Made by a program: the position numbers and the translations under genes
Shown: positions 21,830-33,424 of the stretch, piece by piece
Layout: each line of letters begins with the position of its first letter
Numbering within the stretch: the first letter of the stretch is position 1
From: Locusta migratoria
Lineage: Eukaryota > Arthropoda > Insecta > Orthoptera > Acrididae
NCBI GenBank assembly: GCA_026315105.1
Contig: CM048751.1
Coordinates: 336,008,649 to 336,072,648 of the forward strand
Direction of reading: 5' to 3'
Length of the DNA: 64,000 nt
The notes under the pieces: generated by a model
Database searches by the model: none
What the model saw: the letters and a program-made list of their open reading frames with translations, nothing else
Told to the model about the DNA's origin: nothing

Positions 21830-23095
21830 AGCAGCATCTGTACCCAGCTGAGAAATTCACACAGCTTATACACAAGCTTATACACAAGTAACTGTTGATA
21901 GTGTCCAACGTGATCTCGATGGTCTCTGTAACAACGCTGTCCCAGTGTCTTGAAGTCTGTGCCAAGATCCTGGTGCGTTCGTAATCCATCTCATGATTTT
22001 CGGACGAACAGTGCTCTGCAACCGCCGAGTTGTTAGGATACTTCAGTTGAGTATTCCTCTGATGTTCACGGCAACAATCTTCGATGGTATGAACTTTCTC
22101 TCCGATTTACGTCTTCCCACACTGACACGAAATCTGGTTTACTCCGGTTTTCGGTAAACCGAGATCGTCTTCGTCACTTCCAAATAAGGTCTTTGGGTGG
22201 GAGGGGGGGGGGGACACACATTTTACTCGGTGTTTCTTTAATAAACGTCCTATTTTTTCCTATAATAAGCCAGTGTACGGTGTAAAGGTCGTGACTACCT
22301 CTTCCTCCGTGACTTCTTCCTTCTCCACCGACTTTGCTGTAGTGATAGGGTTTTTCGGACTACTGTTCTGAGGAGTTACAGCTCCTGGGAGAAACTCTTT
22401 GCATCTGAGATGGTGCGCGCCCTATGTGCCAGTGTTTTCAGCACTCCATTCTTCGGCGAAGGATGGTGGCAAGCCGCGGTGGAGTAGCCGAGCGGTCTAA
22501 AGCGTCTCGCTGCGGAACGCGCGGTTGCTCGCCGTGGAGGTTCGAGTCCTCCCTGGAGCATGGGTGTGTGTGTTGCCCTTAGGTTAGTTTATCTAGGTTT
22601 AAGTAGTTTGTAAGCTACGGACTGATGACCACGCAGTTTGGTCCGATAGATTTACAAACAGTTGAACAGTTGATGGTGGCAGCTGTCTGCATTAAAATAC
22701 AGGTCAATGTGCATTCTCTTTAGGTGAACACCATGGCCCAGATTGCCAGATTCTCATAACTATGGTTTACAGTAATGGTAATCTTTCATTTCGGTCTCCA
22801 GTATCTTATTCCTTCCATGGGGCCAGATGACTAATGAGTCATCCACACGATGGATGTAGGTTTCCATTCGGATGACGCCAAGGATTCCTCCTGGAAGTAC
22901 ACTATGCACATATTCGATACCACTGGTAAGTGTGGGTTGCCCATAGCGACTCCTTCAGTTTGTTCGTAGTGTTCTCCATTAAATAGAAAATACCTCGTCG
23001 TTAAGACATGCCCAAAGAGGTCGTCGTCAAATTTCTGCCTATTATGCTCCATTGTCTCTCGTAGCGGCACCCTAGTAAAAAATTAAGACGAACAA
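21830..23095 (-). mobile_element. Penelope-like element, copy 2, RT and GIY-YIG
   Basis: The minus strand from 23070 encodes FNGEHYEQTEGVAMGNPHLP (RT motif B region). A one-base shift then brings VDDSLVIWPHG (catalytic Asp pair), followed by HPSPKNGVLKTLAHRARTI. Frameshifted remnants of the GIY-YIG endonuclease follow (VSVGRRKSERKF.., SENHEM-like text). These are the RT and single-strand nicking endonuclease of a Penelope-like retroelement. A type B SINE interrupts it at 22462-22681. It is 5'-truncated at about 23095. Confidence 0.75.
22462..22681 (+). mobile_element. tRNA-derived SINE, type B, inside Penelope copy 2
   Basis: It is flanked by GATGGTGGCA (22462-22471 and 22672-22681). The head GTAGCCGAGCGGTCTAAAGCG with a long variable-arm-like segment and GGTTCGAGTCCTCCC resembles a Leu/Ser-type tRNA. 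It carries GTGTGTGTGTTG in the body and ends ACAAACAGTTGAACAG. Confidence 0.92.
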
Positions 23096-24429
23096 CATAG
23101 ACGTTGTAAAAGGCTTTATTTACAATATCAGCATATACACCACAACGTATGATAAAAAGTACTTAACTACGCCAGGAAAACAGATTCCCTTCAATAGGCG
23201 GATGAAATAGGACTAATAGGGAGATAAGACACTTTGGAAGTAAATTACAAGATAGCTATGTCTTTCGCTCACAGAACTTGGCGCATTTTAACATGAAGTA
23301 GCTTCAAACATTGTTTATGTGCCGTTGATCCACTATATTAGTAACAAACATGTATGCTTCATTTAAAAGTGATTAGTGTTGTTACTGACTATATATAGAT
23401 ATTGTTTGCTACCGACAACAGGTGTATAAACAAGTCTGTAACAAAAGGTGATAGTGTCCGGCCTTTCGCTAAAGCATGCATTTCAACCTGTCATTTACAA
23501 CGTTTTGAAATTGCGCATTACTACAAATGATTCAACGCTCTTCACATAGTTTCAGACACCTTGTTGACGTCCATTTGTCACGACGTTTTTTTATTACCCA
23601 TGATTTACATCTTTCAGGATCCACTAGAAACGGAAAACACAAAAAATATTCTCTGAACGATTAGATCAATTCGGAGATGCACATCCCGACTTGCTGGAGG
23701 CGTACTATTGTCGGCGTCATGTAGGAAGGAGCTTCCGTGCACAGAGGCGGAGTGATATGGAAAGCGTGAAGGGGAAGAGCTAGAGCCGAGCGCCATCGGT
23801 CGAGCCTGCGGGAGAAACAATGCGTAACTCGCGGCCAGTCATGCGCCTAGGGAATGAATATTGTTGGCTGCCAGCACAGAGTAACATATACAGAGAAGAA
23901 GCCCCCCCTACCCTAAACCTCTGTCCTACGCTCCCGTCGTAGTTCCGTAAGATGCCAGCAGATGTCAGGCAGTTCCCTGGCTTAGTACTGATAGACCACG
24001 CCAGAGGCGCTTCTGAGGGTGCCTCTCGTACATCAGAGGGTAGCGTGGAGGGGAGGCTGAGGGGAAAGCTCGCGCCGACTTCCATGAGGCCATGGCTGTG
24101 TCCGGTGTGCCGGCGTTTGAGGGGTACTGGTGGGAGGGTCAGCCGCTACCCGCCACCTGCTCTGGCCAGTTTTAAAGGGCTGCTTCTGACCGCAGCGCCA
24201 TCATGGTACATCTTAGGGATCTGCTTCAGCAACCCCCGCCCTGCATCCCTGAGCATGTGACCGGGCCCTTACGGAGGTTTCCCATCTGTATATATTTCTC
24301 TGTGCTGCCAGTGCGGCAGTGGAGGGGCATGTACAGGACAGCTGAAAACATGGACGCCTTCCACCGTGAAGCAGACTTTAACTGTCTACGCTGCCCTGTC
24401 CCGTCAAAGTGAAGGAACTAAAATGGTGG
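23096..24429. other. Unassigned DNA, GC-rich in its second half
   Basis: The first part is AT-rich. From about 23690 to 24410 the sequence is clearly GC-rich, with a 102-codon frame at 23952-24260 that I do not recognise. No splice-flanked exon or element ends were found. Confidence 0.35.
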
Positions 24430-25115
24430 ATGTGCATGCCTGTCAGTATCCAGTTGCCATACCCGGAGGTCCGTGTCAGTGTGCCCCATACAACTATCAC
24501 TAGAGTGCAGGCAGAATCTGCCTTCATCGCCGGAAAACACGGCCCACTATTCCACCTACCAAGTTCAAATCAAATGTTTGTATAGCTTATGGGACTTAAC
24601 TACAGGGTCATCAGTCCCTAAACTTACAAACTACTTATGAACTGCTTACGAACTAGGACGGCACAAATATCCATGCCCGAGGGGGGGATTCGAACCCCCG
24701 ACCGTAGTGGCCGTGCAGACCGTGACTGGAGCGCCTCAGTCTCGTCGGCCACCGCGGCCGGCCCACCTACCAAGTGGTTCTCTGACAACACCGGTCGAGC
24801 TGTGTACATCTATGCTGTAACACGAGTGTACGACGGGCTGGAGGCGTTCGTGCCCGTAGTCCTACTGCTAGTAACCGGTTCGCAAAAGTTGCCGCTGGCA
24901 GTTGTGGATTCCAAATACCTTTTATCTATTCTGTGGCAGCTGTACAATCTGCCACCACTGCCCTTACAGTACGACGATACGGGTAGACGTCTGGGTTTTG
25001 TGGACGTCCGGAATACCATCTACAGGTGTTAGTGTGTTCACATGATCATTGCAACCAGCATCGTTGTGCACAACTGAAGCAGCACGTCCAACATTTTTGG
25101 CTATTCCCACAACTC
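24430..25115 (-). mobile_element. Tc1/mariner-like element fragment
   Basis: On the minus strand VFSGDEGRFCLHSSD (about 24495-24540) corresponds to the first catalytic Asp region (FSDESRF) of a Tc1-like transposase. Upstream residues on the far side of the SINE (NHLVGGIVGRV, and the helix-turn-helix side to about 25110) complete the N-terminal half. The segment 24775-25110 aligns with 40300-40640. A SINE interrupts it. All frames are broken. Confidence 0.62.
24552..24774 (-). mobile_element. tRNA-derived SINE, type A, inside a Tc1-like element
   Basis: The direct repeat CCACCTACCAAG (24552-24563 and 24763-24774) flanks a complete minus-strand SINE. The repeat cleanly interrupts the transposase alignment. 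Confidence 0.94.
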
Positions 25116-25479
25116 GCAAGACGAAAAATGAAGCCTCCCCCCCATTCCATTTCTCCCTATTGGTTGTAGGAAATATGCGTGCATCTCAGAGTCTAGTTTC
25201 CATACTCAGTTACATATTGCATAAAAAGATCTCGGTTTACTTGCCGCGTGAAATCAGGTTAAAATCCTAAGCTATCTGTGATTCCCACCATCATCGTCGT
25301 CAAGGATAAGTCTGACTGTCGTGAACTATTTTTTTATGTTATCGCATCATTGAATGAAGTTCCATCGCCATCGGCAATCCACACTTCAAGTTGCAGGTAG
25401 GAATTAGAATTGCTTCACTTTATTTGTAAACTTTTTGGGTTAACTTCTAAGGACTTGTGTATTGGTTCGTCAGGTACCT
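25116..25479. other. Unassigned spacer
   Basis: Nothing was recognised apart from short frames. Confidence 0.35.
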
Positions 25480-25731
25480 CCACATGACATTTGTGTTTCG
25501 ACGTTATTGTACCAAGGATCGTGATACTTTATATTTATGCCACAGCAGCGGTAGTGTCCGTCGGAGGTTTCCAATATGGCTGACTGTATCCCATAAATTG
25601 TCTATCTTGATGTGTAGCTTTGTGGAACGTTTCTTAAGTGCTTCAACTATTGTATCCATCTATAATTCAGCATGTAAGTCGACTATCTGGGTGTATCGGC
25701 TGGCATGCAGTATCCATCTGAGTACCATATT

Positions 25732-26058
25732 TTATAATACTTGTAGGCGTTTCATTTGTGTCAGACTAGCTAACCACCATATGGAGCTTTCATATAACAG
25801 TTGAGTTTGGACTGTGGCTTTGTTTAGTCGTACTTTCGTTGTAACGCTGAGTTCTGTGCTTTTGAAGAACGGAAGAAGCTTCTTCGCCATTCCAAATGCT
25901 TTATTTTTAAGTGATTCGATATGCTTGTGAAAGAAGAAATGTTTATTCAACGTGACAACATGGTATGTCACCGTCGGTGACCAATGAATGTCCTTTCTAT
26001 GGAGCTTCAAGGTGGTAGGCAACGAGGACCGTTTCTTCATAAAGTATATAGCTGACAT
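25732..26058 (-). pseudogene. RT thumb fragment of Jockey-like LINE
   Basis: A 108-codon frame covers the post-catalytic region of the RT, starting at the thumb (KMSAIYFMKKRSSLPT) and running to QLLYESSIWWLASLTQMKRL. Both blocks are characteristic of Jockey-type LINEs. Further remnants extend down to about 25480. The catalytic core lies upstream beyond the inserted SINE, so this frame alone would be inactive. Confidence 0.7.
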
Positions 26059-26150
26059 TTTTGCTGGGTTTAGTTTAACTTTATCAGTTTTACACCAATC
26101 TGCAGTAACATCGAGTTGATCATATAGACGTATGTTGGTATGGATACGTC

Positions 26151-26374
26151 TTCCGATGGTTCAAAAATGTTCAAATGTTTGTATAGCTTATGGGACTTAA
26201 CTACGGGGTCATCAGTCCCTAAGCTTACAAACTACTTATGAACTAGCTAATACTAAGGACGGCACAAATATCCATGCCCGAGTGGGGATTCGAACTCCCG
26301 ACTGTGGTGGCCGTGCAGTCCGTGACTGGAGCGCCTCAGTCCCCTCGGCCACCGCGGCCGGCTTTCCGATGGTT
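26151..26374 (-). mobile_element. tRNA-derived SINE, type A, inside the Jockey-like LINE
   Basis: TTCCGATGGTT (26151-26161 and 26364-26374) flanks it. The insertion falls immediately after the RT catalytic box ALFADDTAFITIG, so the palm and thumb are separated. Confidence 0.94.
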
Positions 26375-27154
26375 ATGAAGGCCGTATCATCAGCAAATAG
26401 AGCTGTTTGAACCCCGCGGAAAGTGGGCATATCGTTAACATAGATATTGAATGATACTGTTGATAAGTCAGACCCATGGGGGATGCCGGCATTTGCCACA
26501 CGAATATCAGACGATTGGCCTTCAACCTGGACGACCTTCTTCTTATCAGTCAAAAAACTGGCATTAGTTTTATTTAACAGTCCGCAATGGGTGTGTTTTC
26601 GTGAAGCTTCCGCACCAACTGATCACGCAATATCTTGTCATAAGCTTTCACTATATCGAGAAATACTGCAGCTGCGGCGTTTGACAAATTGAGGTGTTTA
26701 GTCACGTGTTCTGGCAGTTTTACAAGTTGAAGTTCAGCTGATAGTTTGCGCTGAAATCCATACGGCTCGGCTCTGATCGTTCTAAAAGAGATAAGTGGTT
26801 ATATAATACGAGTTTGGATGACACTTTCGAATGTTTTTGCACAGTCCGTCTAGTAGACTTACTGGCCGGTAATTTGAAGCAAGCGTTGCATCACTGAGTG
26901 GTTCTGGGATGAGGATCACTTTAGCTATTTTCCATGCAGTGGGAAAATATTTCGTCAGCAGTCATTCATTATAAATTCTCATTAAGAGAAGTAATGGTTT
27001 GCGTGGTAAATTTCTCAAGTGGTGGTTAGTAATTCTGTGTCGTGAACCGCGAGGCTCCGTCTTTTATAAGCAGAGTACGGCTGGATGACGTCAGTGGTGA
27101 CCACCCTGAGTAGGAGCGGTCGGAGGTAGCGCCGTCCACGTCCGCAGGCCGCCG

Positions 27155-27369
27155 GCGCCTCTATCAAAAAATGTTTGTAAAGCTTATGGGACTTAACTAC
27201 TGGGTCATCAGTCCCTAAACTTACAAACTACTTATGAACTAACTACTACTAAGGACGGCACAAATATCCACGCCCGAGGGGGGATTCGAACCCCCGACCG
27301 TAGTGGCCGTGCAGACCGTGACTGTAGAGCCTCAGTCCCCTCGGCCACCGCGGCCGGCGCGCCTCTATC
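27155..27369 (-). mobile_element. tRNA-derived SINE, type A, in Penelope copy 1 (3' part)
   Basis: GCGCCTCTATC (27155-27165 and 27359-27369) flanks a complete minus-strand copy. Confidence 0.93.
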
Positions 27370-27524
27370 CAGCGTTGCTTGCAGCGCCATCCGTCGCATC
27401 AGACGGTAAAATTTGTGTAGTTTTGAAGGTCTTCCTTTGCGCCCTTTCTTTATCAATCGCACGCTTCCAAGCGTTGCTGAGTGCGTATCCAGTCTCTATG
27501 TTGAAGTGGTTCACACAGTGTAAT

Positions 27525-27746
27525 TTCAACTGGTTCAAATGTTCAAATGTTTGTTAAGCTTATGGGACTTAACTACGGGGTCATCAGTCCCTAAACTTAC
27601 AAACTACTTATGAACTACTTACAAACTAGGACGGCACAAATATCCATGCCCGAGGGGGGATTCGAACCCCCGACCGTAGTGGCCGTGCTGACCGTGACTG
27701 GAGCGCCTCAGTCACCTTGGCCACCGCGGCCGGCTTCAACTGGTTC
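27525..27746 (-). mobile_element. tRNA-derived SINE, type A, in Penelope copy 1 (endonuclease)
   Basis: TTCAACTGGTTC (27525-27536 and 27735-27746) flanks it. It splits the C-terminal part of the GIY-YIG domain after THASNYKN. Confidence 0.94.
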
Positions 27747-27910
27747 TTATAGTTTGAAGCGTGAGTAAGTTTTTTCGTTTCATGAAACAGGATCTTGTGT
27801 TTATTTAATAAGCTGTGTGCAGCTACTGCAGATTTCTCCATATATCTGTATTTAAAATGACGCTGGTGCTCCACGCATCGGTCGGCCACAGTTCGTATTG
27901 ATTGGCTCAC
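27626..27910 (-). pseudogene. GIY-YIG endonuclease fragment joined to SINE sequence
   Basis: A 94-codon frame. Residues 1-57 (SIRTVADRCVEHQRHFKYRY, KSAVAAHS, FHETKKLTHASNYKN) are the Penelope-type GIY-YIG endonuclease, which nicks target DNA. The rest is read from the inserted SINE and has no biological meaning. The upstream GIYNIPCGC motif lies just before this Met in the same region. Confidence 0.68.
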
Positions 27911-28265
27911 ATCACTTTTGCTACAACCGCAAGGAATATTATAAATACCTGGAATCGTTAATCCAAGATTATCTTTAGTCGGTGTAACATTTCTTTGATT
28001 TTACTGGGTGCTCTGAATAGTGGTTTTATTTCTTGCCTGTTTAGGACTCTACCAGTCTTACTAGTTGTAGCACCACAGGATGGCAGTCGCGCTATGTCTT
28101 GGTGTTCTTGGCTTGTTTCATCCGCATGCTGTCTTGGTTTCCTCGACAGCGTTGATTTAATATCGTGTCCAGTGTACCCGTTCTTTCTGAACACTGTCTT
28201 CGTATGGTTTATCTGAGCCAATATGGTCCTTGTCTAAATAGTTCTTGCATCGTGTACAAAGGTGT

Positions 28266-28451
28266 TCAGTATAGCCCTCTTCTGAGGTTCCGATCTGTAG
28301 GCGTTGGTATTCTATACATGGAATGGCCCAGTCGTCCGTCAGGTTTCCTCTCCAACATATCTAAGAAGGGTATACTGCGATCGTTTACCATCTCCACTGT
28401 AAATTTTATGTTGGAATGTATACCAGTCAAATGATCAACGAACTGTTGCAA
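28266..28451 (-). pseudogene. RT fragment after motif C, Penelope copy 1
   Basis: A 61-codon frame, HLTGIHSNIKFTVEM followed by SIPFLDMLERKPDGRLGHSM, is the conserved block after the Penelope RT catalytic box. The box itself is upstream in the same frame but altered to YVTD. The frame ends by a stop near RRGLY. Confidence 0.72.
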
Positions 28452-28825
28452 CGTTTCACTGCCATGTCGCCAGGTTAAAAAGGTGTCGGTAACGTATCTA
28501 AAAAAGCAGGACGACGGAAAGGGGCACTGAGCAACGCTCGTTCTTCAAAATCTTCCATGAAAAAGTTCGCAATGGCTCGTACCAATGGCGAACCCATGCC
28601 CGTCCCATCTGTCATCTCATAATACTTTCCCCTATACAAGAAATAAGTTGTAGTTAAGGTCTAGCAAAATAATTTCAACATTTCATGGGAGAAATGATTA
28701 TCCGACAGTTTTAAGGTGTCTTCCATTGGTACCGTAGTAAACGGAGAGACCACGTCGAGACTCATCATGACGTGATTTGAGCCCATCTTCATCTGCTTTA
28801 TGATATCGACAAACATTTGTGTGTT

Positions 28826-29045
28826 GTTAATATGAGCCGTGGCGGAGTGGCCGAGCGCATTGAGGCACTATGCTCCTATGCGCGTGGCCAGTCCCTGTAG
28901 GGGTTCGATTCCTCTGTTGGGCATGGATGTTTGTGTTGTCCTTAGTGTAAGGTAAGTTATAAGTAGTTTGTAAGTTTAGGTACTGATGACCCCGCAGTTA
29001 AGTACCATAAGCTTAAAAAACATTCGAATATTTTTGTTGATATGA
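28826..29045 (+). mobile_element. tRNA-derived SINE, type C, in Penelope copy 1 (RT)
   Basis: The head is GCCGTGGCGGAGTGGCCGAG with GCATTGAGGCACTATG; the B-box GGTTCGATTCC follows and the tail ends ACATTCGAATATT. The imperfect direct repeat GTTAATATGA/GTTGATATGA (28826-28835, 29036-29045) suggests an older insertion. Confidence 0.85.
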
Positions 29046-29390
29046 TGTTCACAATGGCCGACTACAGGTGTCAACAATTTTTTCTGATACTTTGGTACAC
29101 TGTAAGTAAGAGTCAATAGCACTAACAATCGATCTCAGTGGAACAATATTCTTATGTATTTTAGAAGACCATATAGCCTTCTGTCATGGGTTCTCTGGCC
29201 TGAAATTCTTGACAGTTTCTTCAGTAAAGCGCGAATCCTTTAGTAGTTGTCCTGTCTTCCTGTTCAGTGCCGATGTGGCATCCAGTTTGAGAATTCGGTA
29301 TGTGCTGTCTTCCAGTAATATAGCCACTTTTTTATGGTAGTCTTTTATGGCATTCTTTACATATTCATATTAATCTGGACATTGTGGCTG

Positions 29391-30247
29391 TAAACATTCC
29401 CCACCGAAGGGCACACATATGCGTCGCAATGGCAACTAAGCCACTATGTAGTCCGTTGCCAGACGACGTTAAAACCAATTCAGCGCATTTACTATACGGC
29501 AGGTGTCATATGCCGACATAGAATCACATAGTCATTCATGGTGTACTAATGACATTTCCGACAGTGTATTTATGACATCTGCAGTGCTGGAGTTGTTAGA
29601 ACTGGCGACTAATTTCTACGCGTACTTTAGAGAGACAGGCAGAGAGATAGAGAGCTTGTGTAAACTCACGCCACACACAATGGTGATTCGGTATTCTGAA
29701 AATGCTGCTGTTTTCGACATTCCCAGTACCTATACTGTGAAAGTGCACATAGTTAAGCTAATAACACATTCCTGATTTGGATAATACATCGGACAATATC
29801 AGCTTATAAAGACAACCTCGCATGTCAGAGAAGCTGTTCATGCCTTCTATTTGCCCAACAGAATACATGAGTTCTTTTGTTTCTCAACTAACTGTTGATA
29901 AACTAGTTTTTCTGCCTAATATAGTGCAAAACGTGTAATGATTTTTTTTAAAATATACGAACTTTTAAATATAAGCCGACTGTAATGCTTTCCTGTGAAA
30001 CGTCATTCATAACAAACTTATAAATACAAATGGCTAGTCTTTCACTGTCTCGGCAACTTTGCTAACGTATTAAGTTGCTACACAATGGGGTATCATAGAA
30101 AAAACTACTATAGTTCAATTAAATGGTGCGGTCATCTAGCAGAAATCAGAATACAATTACTGTTTAGAAAAGACAATTGCTTAAAACTTACAATTTACAA
30201 TGAGCAATGTTTAGACACTGCACGAGTGTCATACATTTCTAGCTTAC
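29391..30247. other. Unassigned DNA
   Basis: A 90-codon plus frame at 29503-29775 has no recognised domain. Downstream of the 30248 exon no clear polyadenylation signal was seen on the minus strand, so that gene may continue further. Confidence 0.35.
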
Positions 30248-30312
30248 CTGAGCATACACATCGAGGCATCGGGGATCGCATCCAGCATTCATAAAGTCCT
30301 GATATTTGTAAC
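30248..30312 (-). CDS. Candidate coding exon, secreted Cys-containing protein
   Basis: A 65-nt block is bounded by a good acceptor (CATTTACAG|GTTAC) and a strong donor (CTCAG|GTAAGC). The only continuous reading that joins in phase with the exon at 31233-31313 gives G-YKYQDFMNAGCDPRCLDVYAQ. It holds a CxxxC pair (CDPRC), like the preceding exon's CDDNC. If the donor is not used, a stop (TAG) follows three codons later, so it could also be the last coding exon. The intron to the next exon upstream is 920 bp. I do not recognise the family. The sequence is single-copy in the window and does not resemble a transposon. Confidence 0.5.
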
Positions 30313-31232
30313 CTGTAAATGAAAAGTTTTACAAGTTGTGAGACATTTTAGGTCATCTAAATGTCATGTATGTAATATTACATAAAATAAAACCAAACTA
30401 TATATCATAGGTAATAGGCAATTACGATACGTTAATACATAATTTGTGCAGATGTGATCCATTCTGCTTACAGGGGCATTAAATGTTGATAGTAGATGGT
30501 ATAATGGAGAAATACACCAGTCAAATAACACTAAGCGTCAATCAAAATATATTTCATAACAGAAATTAATATTAGAGTTAGTACATCCCGCAATAAATGA
30601 TTTATTTGTATTCAATGGACCTAGGTGACACTGAGTGGAGTTAATTAATGCAACATCATCAGACGAGTGAAATATTACTTAGTGACTTGTTTGATGTAAT
30701 AATCCACTAAGTTTATTACGTTAAAATCAGTGTAATATATTAAAAATTAACTTTAATAGTTATTTATAAGCATTATTATGTACTGCCCTTTCATTTCATT
30801 CAGTTGAATTTCCATGAAACAACAATTATTCCTCTCATAGCAATACGTACAGCTTAGTAATTTGTGAGAATAATGTTTACGATTGCACTTGCTTGTGCTG
30901 AAATAACACTGAACATTTTGCCTAGTTTTCAAATCTGAAGCTTTGATTTTAACATAACACAGCAGCCTAAAAGTGAAGGGGTTTTTCCATTTTACCAAGT
31001 AAATATGGGAAGCAATCCTTTTAGAACTGCCTTTAAAATGTAGAATTAAAATATGTAGACTATTGAAAATGAATAACTTTCAGGTAATCTTACACACATA
31101 AAAGTGGTAGCCCAAATAATAAAAGATTACGGCCTTGAAATACTGAAAACGTTCTTGAATACGTTCCTATACTCGACTATTAACTACCTCATTCAGCTGT
31201 TGTTCAACGACAGGTAACTGTATTATACATAC
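30313..31232 (-). other. Presumed intron between the two Cys exons
   Basis: It begins GTATGT after CCGATCG and ends CATTTACAG. It is AT-rich with no repeats recognised. Confidence 0.45.
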
Positions 31233-31313
31233 CGATCGGTTCGATTGGCATAATTAAATCAGCTGCGAGATTTAGGCAGTTGTCGTCACATTTCACCTCT
31301 TGAGAGCTGGCTC
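31233..31313 (-). CDS. Candidate coding exon, secreted Cys-containing protein
   Basis: An 81-nt block has an excellent acceptor (a run of T/C ending TTTTTGCAG|GAG) and a canonical donor (GATCG|GTATGT). It enters and leaves in phase 1. The reading is (G)ASSQEVKCDDNCLNLAADLI followed by MPIEPI(G), then the 30312 exon. Together the two exons give Cx3C-x25-Cx3C spacing. ASSQE-like text directly after a phase-1 signal exon is what a mature secreted peptide would look like, and the signal exon at 54370-54415 ends in that phase. That link spans 23 kb and is inference. Confidence 0.55.
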
Positions 31314-31749
31314 CTGCAAAAAGAAAAAAAAAATAGTTGTAACATGTGATCATACAAGTGATGTATAGTCGACAAAACTGTTCGCATATCTTTTCAATCT
31401 GAGGTACCTTCGGCTGTGAACAGTATGCAGCAGTAAAAATGCACCCCTCACCAGCAGCTGATAACATGAAACTGTCCCAATCTTATCGCTAAATTTTTAA
31501 ATACTTTTTCTGATTTTCTGTCACTGTGCACAGTTACCGTATATTGTTCTATATATGGGGTGATCGAGACGTAGTGCGATATAGCTTGTGAGAACGTGTG
31601 TCCGATTTCCGTCATTTAGGACCACACACATCTATAAAAGAACATGAAAAAAGTGTAAATATCCGTATTGGACAAAATAATGGTACGGATGACAGAGCTG
31701 AAGCATAAAAATATTTCCTGATAGAAAACCTAACTGCACTTTCAGAAGA
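31314..31749. other. Unassigned DNA, possibly intronic
   Basis: Upstream of the 31313 exon on the minus strand. No element was recognised. Confidence 0.35.
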
Positions 31750-32510
31750 TCTTTATATATGAAACAGAATGCTTGTATGAACGTATTGCATATAAATCTA
31801 CAGTTTTGTTCCAATCTTTATGAAATTTTGCACACGTAAGCTTGAATCCATGAGGACCGTCGCCGTAGGTGTAAGTATCACGTACAACACATTGTTCAGG
31901 AGATATGACGTCGTAAACATGAGATGCGCCAAAAACTGCTGCATCAAACGACAGTGCTGCACATTTCTTCCTAAACCACTGATCCGATTTCAACCAAATT
32001 TGGTACACATATTCCATACAGTGAAATAACAGTACGGCGCATTGTTCAGGAGATTTAGCGTCGTAAACAATAGGAGTTGCAAGAAACTGCCACATAATGT
32101 GTCTGGTATGAGAATGACAGCGACTTACAACGAACTTTAAACATAATTTCGAAGCTTTATTCAACTTTTTTCGCTGACAGCCACATCAAAATAATTAAAG
32201 GAAAACAGTTTCTCGCTTACTACTTTTCAGCTGTTCATGGAGCAAAACTACGGCATTCTGTATGACTTAACAGTTTATAATTTCTGCAATACAAATTGTA
32301 GTCGCAGGAATTTTTGCAGATCTACACAAATATATGTAAATGTAATTTCGAAATTGTGTGACAGTACAACATGTAGTTCATGAGATATAACCACATAAAC
32401 AGTAATGTGCATGGAAATTCGCCCAATCACGCATCAGGTTTCAGTATGTTACTGCTTTAATACTAACTATGTTCGCAACTGATTTTACAGACATACAGCA
32501 AATATACAAA

Positions 32511-33362
32511 TCTAATATATAAAGTAGAGTGTCCGTATATTTGTACGTGTTGCATAAAAATCTATAGTTTTGTTCCAATCTTTATGAAACACGTAAGGTA
32601 AGAATCACATGCGATATTTAGTTCACGAGATATGACATTATAAACAATGAAATATGTCTAAAACTGCTGCATTTAGCGACAATGCTGCTCAATTTCTCCT
32701 AAACCACTGGACCGATTTCAACCAAATTTGGTACACACATTCCTTACCGTGAAATAACAATTTCCGAATGATTAAGAATCACATACGGCACATGGTTCAA
32801 AAGATATTACGTCATAACCAATAGAAATCGCAAAAAATTCCATATAATGCGGCGAGACTTTCGAAATACACTGTATGAGAATGACAGTTCTTAGCGACTT
32901 GCAACAAACTTTAAACATAATTTCAAACCTTTATTAAACTTTTTCTCGCTGCCAACCATGGTAGAACGAAGAACGGAAAAAAGTTTCTCCCTTACTACTT
33001 ATCCGATGTTTATGGAGTAAAACTACGGCTCTCGGTATGACGTTACAATTTATACTCGTAATTTGAACACTACAAATAGTAGCGACAGGAAATTTTACAG
33101 ACAGTATACACATATATAGTTGAATGTAGCTTCTAAGTTGTATCACATTACGACACGTAGTTCATGGCTTGTGAGCACATAAGCTGTAACGTTCATGGAA
33201 AATCGCCCCATCACGCACCAAGTTCTAATCTATTATTTCTTTACTAATGATTTGATTCCCAAGAGATTTTACAGGCATACAGCCATTATAAAAACCAATA
33301 TATACTTGAAAATGGCAGGAATAAATAAATAAATACCCAGGCAACGCCGGGTTTTCAGCTAG
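32511..33362 (+). mobile_element. Helitron-like element, inner copy, complete
   Basis: It is 852 bp, from TCTAATATATAAAGTAGAG to hairpin-like CCAGGCAACGCCGGG and TTTTCAGCTAG. The flanks are A and T. The paralogous uninterrupted site in the 51.7 kb copy reads ACATATACAAATGAATATA; here the same sequence is split exactly between AAA and TGA, with no duplication. That is direct evidence for both ends and for Helitron-type insertion. Confidence 0.85.
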
Positions 33363-33424
33363 TGAATATATAACTGCAAAATTATGCATTTGTAGAAGAT
33401 ATAATTCAATAAATATGATATCAT

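Larger units (their letters stand above)
25480..27035 (-). mobile_element. Jockey-like LINE, RT region
   Basis: Minus-strand blocks in order are FPTAWKIAKVILIPEPL with NYRPVSLL (about 26870-26970), AAAVFLDIVKAYDKI (motif A, about 26640-26690), GIPHGSDLSTVSFNIYVNDM (motif B) and TALFADDTAFI (motif C, Asp pair intact, about 26385-26420). After a SINE the thumb follows (LNPAKMSAIYFMKK, LNKHFFFHKHIESLKN, YESSIWWLASL). Frames shift several times. Motif layout and the DMPT/LFADDTA wording match Jockey-clade RTs. It is bordered upstream by a Penelope-like element near 27035. Confidence 0.78.
27040..29390 (-). mobile_element. Penelope-like element, copy 1, near full length but decayed
   Basis: Minus-strand blocks in order are LYGLLK(Y)IHKN and VPLRSIVSAI (RT fingers, about 29090-29190), LDVVSPFTTVPMEDT (motif A), MTDGTGMGSPLVRAIANFFM (motif B, about 28565-28625), and FRYVTDTFLTW (motif C, where VDD has become VTD, about 28465-28500). 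Next come HLTGIHSNIKFTVEM and FLDMLERKPDGRLGHSMYR, then the linker (KNGYTGHDI.STLSR), and a GIY-YIG endonuclease with GIYNIPCGC (about 27925-27955), EHQRHFKYRYMEKSAVAAHS and TGYALSNAWKRA. Three SINEs interrupt it. The altered motif C and the frameshifts mean it is dead. Confidence 0.8.
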
